The position numbers and the translations under genes are program-made. 19,019 bases of DNA from Ruminococcus flavefaciens (GTDB taxonomy: Bacteria > Bacillota > Clostridia > Oscillospirales > Ruminococcaceae): positions 1 to 19,019 of the forward strand of contig DBYI01000100.1 of assembly GCA_002310115.1 (NCBI GenBank), in the 5' to 3' direction. Below the pieces are notes generated by a model, which had not been told where the DNA came from, made no database searches, and saw only the letters and a program-made list of their open reading frames with translations. This document shows positions 12,957-19,019 of the stretch, piece by piece. Position 1 is the stretch's first letter. Each line of letters begins with the position of its first letter.

Positions 12957-13020
12957 GAACTTGATTATTCATTTTTTCAGTTGTGAGACATGGGGGACAC
13001 TGTCTTAAAGGGAGACACTC

Positions 13021-15006
13021 TTACTGAACAGTTTTGAATACTTCTTTAATATTGATATCTTCATATTTCGTGTCTGATATCTGATTGTTTACATCGCGAA
13101 TATATTCACTTTTGTAGACAAGAGCTCTTTTATTTGTATTTGTATTCAGCAGATACAGATTTAAAGATGATATGTTTTCAAAATCCTCCACTTTAATCTC
13201 TATAGGCACGGTTTTTGATTCGGGGCAGAAGAATACGCCGAAATCATAAGTTTGAGTAGTTCCGTCAGTCTTTTTTAAAATGCCGTCTAACTGGTATCTT
13301 CCGTTTACATCGTCAGGAAGTGACAGTTCCATTAAACGAAGAATTCCTCCGTTGCTGTAATAAAGTGTTATCTCATCTCCTTCCTTAACAGTTTCTCTTG
13401 CTTCGGGGACCTGAGCTACAACTATATCCTTTTTTTCGGCATATGTAGTCATTTCTGTCTTGACTTTCAGATTATAGTAGCTTGCTTGGACAACTGCGTC
13501 TTTAATATCCATACCACGGAAGTCGTTAAGAGGAAAGCCTTCCGAGAAGCTGTGTGCACTAACGTGAAGAGTTACTTCAGATCCTTTTAAAACGCTTATT
13601 CCCTCCGGCGGCTCTGATTCGATAACATAACCAGGTTTTACAGTATCACATTTAATTTCAGATATATTGACTTCCAGTCCCATTTCAATGAGCTGCTTTT
13701 TAGCCAGTGCGAGTTGTACATTCGCCAAAGGCGGTATTATTACTGTTTCTGTTGAGTATGAAGAACCATAAGTTCCTGTTGCATTATCAATGATGCTTTT
13801 TATAGTATCATTTAGCTCGTCTGATATTTTATATAAAGTAACGAGTTGGTCAATGGCACAAACTAACATGTTATTGTTATATAGTTCCATTACACATCCT
13901 TTGTCTATATAGTCATTGTAAAACTGGATTAAGTAAATAGAATATGTACTGCCGTCATCTTCATCGTAACTATCCCAACCTGTTTCATCGCATTCTGTCC
14001 ATTTTTCTGATAATATAGCTTTTTCAAGCTTTTGTTCATCTGTATAGCTGAGATTGGCATATTTGTCCATTTTGACGTATGATTTGTGTACATCTGTATG
14101 TGAATAATCGAGCAACTCTATGAATTTATCGGGATTTTTATTGCTTTTTACAAGTTCATATTCTGCAAGAACATAGTTGATTATTTTGTCTGTATTTTCC
14201 TGGCCTATATCATAGTATCTGTGGATATCTTCGGTATTTACGTTGGGTCTATAATATACATCTACTAATCCATAATCATAGAAGGATACTCTTAATTCAG
14301 GAGTGTTTTCAGTATATTCATCATCAAATATGTAACTACATTCGACTAAATTATATGAAGTATGGTTATACCTTTCTTCATCGCTTGTTTCTTTCCATTC
14401 GAAATTTTTGAAATATTCAGAGAGTTTGGCAGCGTTGCAAGGTAATATATCATATCTATCAACTCTATCAGAATTATCCATATTAAATGGATCTATTGAT
14501 ACAATACAGTGACGAACAAGTACATCTTCTTCTTTGTCAAGAATAGGATTATAAACCTTAACATGATCATCAATTGTGTAATCAGAATCGATTAGCGGAG
14601 AATTCTTACCACTTTTTTCTGGAGGTTCTATATTATCAGTAGTAGTTGTAGTAGTGTTATTCTCCGTAACTGGGGTAGAATTGCTATTATCAGTTACGGA
14701 AGCATCCAATGTTTTACTTTTTTTCAGCATTGCCCATCCGCCAGCCACGCCACCTGTAACTAAAGCAATTGCAGCCGCAACAGAGACTATCTTTTGCCAG
14801 AATGAATTTTTGTATATCTCCACGCCTGATACTTCAATAACTGGAGTTCCTTTACTTTCTTTGGTTCTTTCTTTGTATATCTTTCTGCTCATTGCAAACA
14901 TCCTCTCCTTGTCACTTTCAGAAGCGGGGCAGCTGTCTGCAATTATCTTTATCTCAGCTTCGTCTGCATTTTCGAGTATTTCAAGATCAAGTTCATTATC
15001 TTTCAT
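13021..15006 (-). CDS. Membrane protein with two PASTA domains, putative anti-sigma factor
   Basis: A 661-residue protein. Residues 1-70 are cytoplasmic and acidic-then-basic, and 72-93 form one membrane helix (KIVSVAAAIALVTGGVAGGWAM). A Thr/Asn-rich linker (100-130) leads to the outside. Residues 141-410 look like a duplicated domain: AAKLSEYFKNFEWKETSDEE... and EQKLEKAILSEKWTECDETG... start equivalent halves, each followed by an FYxDY strand. Residues about 420-484 and 489-554 are two PASTA domains (IPPL...AxxxLIEMGLEV...GYVIESEPPEG..VLKGSEVTLHVS). A beta-rich end (555-661) is unassigned. It starts 12 bp after the ECF sigma gene behind GGAGG, which suggests an anti-sigma or sensor partner. 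No zinc-type anti-sigma motif is seen. PASTA modules in kinases and PBPs bind peptidoglycan fragments, so cell-wall sensing is a reasonable inference. Confidence 0.75.
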   Translation of the reverse strand: MKDNELDLEILENADEAEIKIIADSCPASESDKERMFAMSRKIYKERTKESKGTPVIEVSGVEIYKNSFWQKIVSVAAAIALVTGGVAGGWAMLKKSKTLDASVTDNSNSTPVTENNTTTTTTDNIEPPEKSGKNSPLIDSDYTIDDHVKVYNPILDKEEDVLVRHCIVSIDPFNMDNSDRVDRYDILPCNAAKLSEYFKNFEWKETSDEERYNHTSYNLVECSYIFDDEYTENTPELRVSFYDYGLVDVYYRPNVNTEDIHRYYDIGQENTDKIINYVLAEYELVKSNKNPDKFIELLDYSHTDVHKSYVKMDKYANLSYTDEQKLEKAILSEKWTECDETGWDSYDEDDGSTYSIYLIQFYNDYIDKGCVMELYNNNMLVCAIDQLVTLYKISDELNDTIKSIIDNATGTYGSSYSTETVIIPPLANVQLALAKKQLIEMGLEVNISEIKCDTVKPGYVIESEPPEGISVLKGSEVTLHVSAHSFSEGFPLNDFRGMDIKDAVVQASYYNLKVKTEMTTYAEKKDIVVAQVPEARETVKEGDEITLYYSNGGILRLMELSLPDDVNGRYQLDGILKKTDGTTQTYDFGVFFCPESKTVPIEIKVEDFENISSLNLYLLNTNTNKRALVYKSEYIRDVNNQISDTKYEDINIKEVFKTVQ

Positions 15007-15018
15007 ACCTTACCCTCC

Positions 15019-15585
15019 TTACAGTGAAATGTTCATCTCGGTGAGCTTTTCCCTTAGCTTTACCAAAGCTCGGCTGCTTCGCATACGGACAGCTTCGGGA
15101 GACATGGATACCATCTTGGATATTTCCTTTGAGTTTTTCATAAAAAAGTACTTCTGCATTATTATTACGGAGTCGGGTTCGCCGAGAAGCTCCACACATT
15201 GCAGTAGCTTTGAACGTGTATCCTTATTATCAACAATTTCTTCGGTATTATCAGGTGATTCAAGCTCTGCGGCTTCTTCGAATTCAACAGATAACTTACT
15301 TATATTTTTATGAGTAAGCCTGTTGAAGAGATCAGTAGCCTTTCTTCTTGCAATTGTGCCGATGAATCCAGTGATATCACCGTTAAGCTCCTTGCTCTCG
15401 TCGTAATATATGTAGATATCAGCAAAGGAGTCGCTGACGCATTCTTCAATATCCTCACGACTTGCACAGCTGCGAAGCTTGCTGAAAACAATGGTATATA
15501 CGTAGTTGAAATATTCATTGAATAGAATACGCTGTGCCTGTTCCTTTGAGTCAAGGGAAGCTTTTCGGTATTCTTCATGTGTCAT
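15019..15585 (-). CDS. ECF-type sigma-70 family RNA polymerase sigma factor
   Basis: A 188-residue protein with the two ECF parts. Region 2 spans about 20-92 (RILFNEYFNYVYTIVFSKL, then DIEECVSDSFADIYIY, the -10 binding helix, and FIGTIARRKATDLF). After an acidic linker (100-122), region 4 spans about 125-182. Its helix-turn-helix (NSKEISKMVSMSPEAVRMRSSRALVKLRE) would read the -35. Binds core RNA polymerase. AAGGTGAG precedes the ATG. It is co-transcribed with the PASTA membrane protein 12 bp downstream, the standard ECF/partner layout. No SigA-like promoter is evident upstream. Two GTTACA hexamers lie at 15650-15655 and 15666-15671 (minus strand) and could be its own promoter elements. Confidence 0.93.
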   Translation of the reverse strand: MTHEEYRKASLDSKEQAQRILFNEYFNYVYTIVFSKLRSCASREDIEECVSDSFADIYIYYDESKELNGDITGFIGTIARRKATDLFNRLTHKNISKLSVEFEEAAELESPDNTEEIVDNKDTRSKLLQCVELLGEPDSVIIMQKYFFMKNSKEISKMVSMSPEAVRMRSSRALVKLREKLTEMNISL

Positions 15586-15762
15586 AGTCTCACCTTCTTA
15601 TTGTAAAGCTTTTATAATGCATTGTATCGGCTTTCATTCTATCTATTCCTGTAACAGCAGAGAAGTGTAACGGAAAAAATAATATATTTTTGTTTTAACT
15701 AATCATCCTAAGATAGATATACACTTAATTATACAATTTACGGGGCGAAAAATCAAGAAAAA

Positions 15763-15792
15763 AAACAGCCGATACAAGCGTATCGGCTGTTT
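15763..15792 (-). terminator. Terminator of the serpin gene
   Basis: A perfect 13-bp stem AAACAGCCGATAC / GTATCGGCTGTTT with a 4-nt loop lies 7 bp past the stop. On the minus strand it is followed by TTTTTTTCTTG, a classic strong terminator. Confidence 0.93.
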
Positions 15793-15799
15793 AAAAACG

Positions 15800-17740
15800 T
15801 CAGGTCGTTTCAAGCTGTGTAGCTGCTCCGATGAATAGCGGAACATTGTTCTTGTCAACTATCATGTAAACGAAAGGTCTGTCAAGGTAGATATATACTT
15901 TTTTCTTTTCGATAGGAGCTGCTGCGCCTGCACCCATTACAACAGCTGTTGCAGCTGCTGCCTTAGTACCCTTTTCAGTTACTTCTATCTTAGTCTTATG
16001 GATTACGTCGTCAATATACAGCGGGCGCGAATCAGGAACTGAAAGATCATTGATTTTGGTGAAATCAGCTAAATCAGGATTGAAAGCGGTTTCCATACCA
16101 AGCTCGGGGAGTATCTCTTTGAGGGACTCTCCGTAATTGTACTTGAATTTCGGAATCATAACGTAAAGATCTACAGTATTTGGATCCTCGCATTCTTTAA
16201 GGCCTTCGGCAAGAGTTGCTCCATCAAGATTCTTGATATACTCATTGAAGTCAACATCTTCATGAGGAAGAATTCCGACAAAGCTGTAATCGCCGTTTTT
16301 ATAAGGCTTCTTAAAAGCGTCTGCATTACCAAGATCAAAGTATTGTCTCTCCATGCTGTCCATCTTCTGGATAGGGGTTTTGCTGCCGTCAAGTCCTGTG
16401 AACTTGCCGTCTGTTGTATGGAGGTATGGACTTGACCATTCAGCTTCGAAATACAAAGTGTTTACGAGCATCATCATAGTGTTATCCTTGATATTTGCAG
16501 GTGAAATAAGAGAGGGGATCATTCCCTTCGTGTTCTTGTTAACCCAACTGTTAACGTCGTTTACGATTTCGTCAGGCACAAAGTCACTCTTGTATATTTC
16601 TGCATTATAGAACTTCTTGTTTGTTTCAAGGAATTCATCGTATACTTTGAATGTCGGATCGTTCTTGAACCATATTGAGTCTGCAAGATATATCTTTTCC
16701 TTCTGCTCGTCGGGGAGATTGCTTATGTAGTATGCCATATACTCGTTTATTTCTTCCAGTGAGAGACCGTTTCCGAGCAGCTTTTCCATTTCCTTGAGAG
16801 TTTGACCATCAGCGCCGTTTGCAGTCATTGAAAGAGCGGCTGAAATGGAAAGAGGAGAGATAAGCAGATTCTTCACGCTGTCCGACTTTTTATCATAGCA
16901 TTTTTTTAGAAGATCAACACCGAAATTCATTTCTGCTTCTGCAAATTTTGCATCAGTAGCAACGCCCTCGGAAGCCTGCACATTTACGGTATTATCTAGG
17001 CGAATGCTTCCAATGTTTGAAGCTCCGTTGAATGCCTTTTTTACGCCAAGAGTGAAATCAACTACTTGTTTCAGATCTTCTTCATCTATAACGGTATCAA
17101 AATTGATATCAGCATTAAGGAACTGATCGCTTGTGAGCTTGCCTGAAAGAGTTCCTGCGATATACTTTTTATATGTGAGCACATCGAAGGAATCAACAAT
17201 TCCATCATCGTTTATATCACCGTAGAAATGCTCGATGGGATCTTTTACGGAGACTACTTTGTCCATGTAAATAACTGTGTCTCTTCTGCCGTAGCCCCAG
17301 TAGCCTATCTTTGTAATATCGTCATTCTTCTCGGTAGAAGCGAATTTGATATTAACTCTCTGCTCGGGGACAAGATCCTTGACCAGCTCGTAGCTTGAAG
17401 TGTAGTCATCTGGATAAACACCGGTTGAACGAGAATCGCGCAGCTCTATTTCCTTGATGTTATCATAATAAAAGGTATTGTTGCCCGTTGATGGTAGGAG
17501 ATCAATATTAACAAAATATGGATCAGCATGGATATTGTAGATATAAGCGTCAATGAACTCATATTCATACATTTTTGTATTTGAGTTATATGTGATCCGG
17601 ATATAATCGTTTCCCTCTTCTTCGGTCTCGGCTGCAATAACAGGAACTGCGGGCGGCTTTATACTGCCTGCAAAGCCGAATACAAGAGCAGCACTCATAA
17701 TTCCTGCTGCTATACGTTTGATTTTTTTCATATCACCCAT
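15800..17740 (-). CDS. Secreted dockerin-serpin protein (inhibitory-type serine protease inhibitor)
   Basis: A 646-residue exported protein. I start at 17740 (MGDMKK) because AGAGGAG lies 8 bp before it, whereas the upstream ATG would put that site inside the coding region. Residues 1-37 are a signal peptide, 40-170 a beta-rich module I cannot name. Residues 172-236 are a dockerin with two calcium loops (GDINDDGIVDSFDVLTYKKY and ADINFDTVIDEEDLKQVV). Residues about 265-646 are a complete serpin fold: SPLSISAALSMTANGA, later LVNTLYFEAEW, and the signature LDRPFVYMI near the end. The reactive-loop hinge EKGTKAAAATAVV (from residue 589) has the small residues needed for loop insertion, so it is probably inhibitory. 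The P1 region is Gly/Ala (MGAGAAAP), suggesting elastase-like or broad bacterial proteases. Dockerin-serpins are known in cellulosomes, where they likely protect the enzymes from proteolysis. Confidence 0.93.
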   Translation of the reverse strand: MGDMKKIKRIAAGIMSAALVFGFAGSIKPPAVPVIAAETEEEGNDYIRITYNSNTKMYEYEFIDAYIYNIHADPYFVNIDLLPSTGNNTFYYDNIKEIELRDSRSTGVYPDDYTSSYELVKDLVPEQRVNIKFASTEKNDDITKIGYWGYGRRDTVIYMDKVVSVKDPIEHFYGDINDDGIVDSFDVLTYKKYIAGTLSGKLTSDQFLNADINFDTVIDEEDLKQVVDFTLGVKKAFNGASNIGSIRLDNTVNVQASEGVATDAKFAEAEMNFGVDLLKKCYDKKSDSVKNLLISPLSISAALSMTANGADGQTLKEMEKLLGNGLSLEEINEYMAYYISNLPDEQKEKIYLADSIWFKNDPTFKVYDEFLETNKKFYNAEIYKSDFVPDEIVNDVNSWVNKNTKGMIPSLISPANIKDNTMMMLVNTLYFEAEWSSPYLHTTDGKFTGLDGSKTPIQKMDSMERQYFDLGNADAFKKPYKNGDYSFVGILPHEDVDFNEYIKNLDGATLAEGLKECEDPNTVDLYVMIPKFKYNYGESLKEILPELGMETAFNPDLADFTKINDLSVPDSRPLYIDDVIHKTKIEVTEKGTKAAAATAVVMGAGAAAPIEKKKVYIYLDRPFVYMIVDKNNVPLFIGAATQLETT

Positions 17741-17766
17741 TAAAAAGACTCCTCTCATGTCATATC

Positions 17767-17784
17767 ACGGATATAACTATCCGT
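17767..17784 (-). other. Hairpin at the 5' end of the serpin mRNA
   Basis: ACGGATA-GTTA-TATCCGT is a perfect 7-bp stem. Given the -10 at 17791-17796, transcription should start near 17784, so the hairpin would sit at the very 5' end of the transcript. Such caps are known to slow mRNA decay. Confidence 0.6.
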
Positions 17785-17790
17785 ATTTTC

Positions 17791-17819
17791 AGTATAGCAC
17801 CGCAAGGCAGATTTGTCAA
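17791..17819 (-). promoter_or_regulatory. SigA promoter for the dockerin-serpin
   Basis: On the minus strand TTGACA (17814-17819), 17-bp spacer, TATACT (17791-17796), with the start codon 50 bp downstream. Confidence 0.88.
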
Positions 17820-17929
17820 TAAAAAATAGGGAATTTCACTAATATAAATTGTCATTTTGCAATTATTTTGTTAATATGTTGAGCGTTATTTTTTTCTTAC
17901 AGTTAGCATTTATAATAATACTCCAAAAA

Positions 17930-17951
17930 AGGGTGGCCATTAAGCCACCCT
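17930..17951 (-). terminator. Terminator of the carboxypeptidase gene
   Basis: An 8-bp stem AGGGTGGC / GCCACCCT with a 6-nt loop, followed on the minus strand by TTTTTTGGAG, lies 20 bp past the stop. Confidence 0.9.
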
Positions 17952-17971
17952 AATTAATAAATCGATTACTA

Positions 17972-18823
17972 TTATTCCTTATAGCAAGAATCAATGCCAA
18001 AATACTCCTCCATAGTGAGACCGCTGTTGTGAATAGCGTATGAAAGATCGGTACCGACATAGCGAACGTGCCATGATTCATACTGATATCCTGTTATGCT
18101 CTCTTTGCCCTGTGGATAGCGAAGAATGAAACCATATTCGTGACAGTGGTTAGCAAGCCATTTTGCCTCGTCAGTTAAAGAAAAACTGTCATCTATGGTG
18201 TTTACGTCAATAGCAAGTCCTGACTGATGCTCGGAATAACCCGGGCGTGCAGAATAAGTATCAGCTAATGTTTGTCCGTCGCGAGCAACGTAGTTGTTGT
18301 ATATCTGAGCCTGATAGTCATATGAACGGAAGCCAGAAGCAAAATAGATGTACAGTCCTTTCTTTGAAGCGTCGCTTGTCATCTTGTAGAACTGGTTTTC
18401 ACAGGTCTTGTCAAGTCCGGGAGCGAAATCAGCCGGGAGACTGTATGACTTGTTTGCTATAAGAGCCCCCTGTATATAGGTTATTCCTTCTATATTGTAC
18501 ATTGCTGGTGCAGGAGCGTAATCAGAATCCTCAGGGGACGGAGCTTCTGTTTTGATGATGTCCTCAGTTGGAGCTTCACCACCGACATCAACGGCTTCTT
18601 CAGTGGGATCCTCTGTGTTCTCTTCGGCAGTTATTTCCTCAGTTATTTCCTCAGTCTCTAGTTCATAAGCTTCGGTCGTGAGATCTGTTGCCTCAGCTGT
18701 TTCGTTTGTTGCTTCTGTAGGAAATTTTCTGCGTGATGGTTCAGTCCCTTCAACAATCGTTCCGCAGGCTGTGCAAGAGAGCGCAGCTGCAATTACTAAT
18801 GTTATAAGTATACTTCTTTTCAT
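17972..18823 (-). CDS. Lipoprotein LAS-family (M15B, VanY/DacB-like) D,D-carboxypeptidase
   Basis: A 283-residue exported protein. The signal MKRSILITLVIAAALSCTAC probably ends in lipidated Cys20. A long Thr/Glu linker (30-100) holds the enzyme away from the membrane. The catalytic domain (110-280) has every M15B hallmark: SGFRSYDYQ (163-171), GYSEHQSGLAIDV with zinc ligands His199 and Asp206, WLANHCHEYGFILRYP, and YESWHVRYVG with catalytic Glu249 and third zinc ligand His252. These zinc enzymes remove the terminal D-Ala from peptidoglycan stem peptides. No van genes are nearby, so housekeeping wall trimming is likelier than glycopeptide resistance. AGGAGG lies 7 bp before the ATG. Single-gene unit. 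Confidence 0.93.
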   Translation of the reverse strand: MKRSILITLVIAAALSCTACGTIVEGTEPSRRKFPTEATNETAEATDLTTEAYELETEEITEEITAEENTEDPTEEAVDVGGEAPTEDIIKTEAPSPEDSDYAPAPAMYNIEGITYIQGALIANKSYSLPADFAPGLDKTCENQFYKMTSDASKKGLYIYFASGFRSYDYQAQIYNNYVARDGQTLADTYSARPGYSEHQSGLAIDVNTIDDSFSLTDEAKWLANHCHEYGFILRYPQGKESITGYQYESWHVRYVGTDLSYAIHNSGLTMEEYFGIDSCYKE

Positions 18824-18946
18824 TTTTTATCCTCCTAATAATATGTCAATCGTGGTTTCTGTAAAAAACAATCGTGACAGGTAAGACAATTGTAACATAA
18901 AACATATTATTTTTATATTTTGACTAAATATGTCGTCTGCATAATT

Positions 18947-18975
18947 ATTTTATCACATTCTGTAGAATAATGCAA
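18947..18975 (-). promoter_or_regulatory. Possible SigA promoter for the carboxypeptidase
   Basis: On the minus strand TTGCAT (18970-18975), 17-bp spacer, TAAAAT (18947-18952). The leader would be about 117 nt. Two CAATCGTG copies (18847-18854 and 18869-18876, 22 bp apart) lie in that leader and could be regulator sites. Confidence 0.45.
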
Positions 18976-19019
18976 GTCTAAGCACATGTGTGTTTCTTAG
19001 TGTAAAATTTATGTGGGCA

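Noticed and set aside
14654..15313. Plus-strand open frame of 219 codons
   Set aside because: Antisense to the sigma and PASTA genes, very Ser/Leu-rich, and without a ribosome binding site; both overlapping minus-strand genes have firm domain evidence.
17741..17758. Upstream ATG for the serpin
   Set aside because: The AGAGGAG ribosome binding site lies between it and the next ATG, so translation should begin at 17740.
17972..18823. Vancomycin-resistance vanY
   Set aside because: The enzyme family fits, but no vanR/S/H/A/X-type genes are present; a housekeeping carboxypeptidase is the simpler reading.

Overview
The window looks like a chromosomal stretch from a dockerin-using Ruminococcus (Clostridia, Oscillospiraceae), probably close to the fibre-degrading R. 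flavefaciens / R. champanellensis group. This placement is inferred from the sequence alone. It rests on three secreted proteins with dockerin calcium-loop repeats of the Ruminococcus type (VDASxxLAYYAY), a dockerin-serpin chimera, Thr-rich linkers on surface proteins, an LPxTG anchor, Gram-positive lipoprotein signals and many consensus SigA promoters (TTGACA-17-TATAAT). No rRNA, complete tRNA, CRISPR array, transposase or phage module was seen.

Layout. Positions 1-1510 (+) hold the C-terminus of a sortase-anchored surface protein, a small ORF broken by an in-frame TAA, and an SF0329-like protein of unknown role. A stretch of about 500 bp without an intact gene follows, containing a tRNA 3'-end-like fragment with its own terminator. 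A HAD/Cof phosphatase (2028-2801, -) diverges from a tiny secreted peptide gene (3063-3290, +) that has a perfect promoter next to a 25-bp tandem duplication. Next on the plus strand come a lipoprotein papain-family peptidase (3711-5099), a secreted solute-binding-protein-like protein with half a dockerin (5356-6918), a secreted protein of unknown function with a complete C-terminal dockerin (7094-8095) and a bacterial PH-domain membrane protein (8352-9032).

From 9155 to the end everything is on the minus strand. The genes are a lipoprotein with two DxNxDxxPEL repeats, a four-gene operon (PadR regulator, DUF1700/HAAS membrane protein, DUF4097 protein, stand-alone UvrD-C-like Tudor protein), an ECF sigma factor with a membrane partner carrying two PASTA domains, an inhibitory-type serpin joined to a dockerin, and a lipoprotein LAS-family D,D-carboxypeptidase.

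How they fit together. Nearly every product is at the cell surface. Several concern protein turnover or protection outside the cell (papain-like peptidase, serpin). Others concern cellulosome attachment (dockerins) or envelope sensing and remodelling (PASTA/ECF pair, PadR-DUF1700-DUF4097 operon, carboxypeptidase). The best candidates for something new are the half-dockerin solute-binding protein, the PASTA-bearing putative anti-sigma factor, the orphan secreted peptide, and the PadR promoter whose 29-bp perfect palindrome covers the -10 and spacer.
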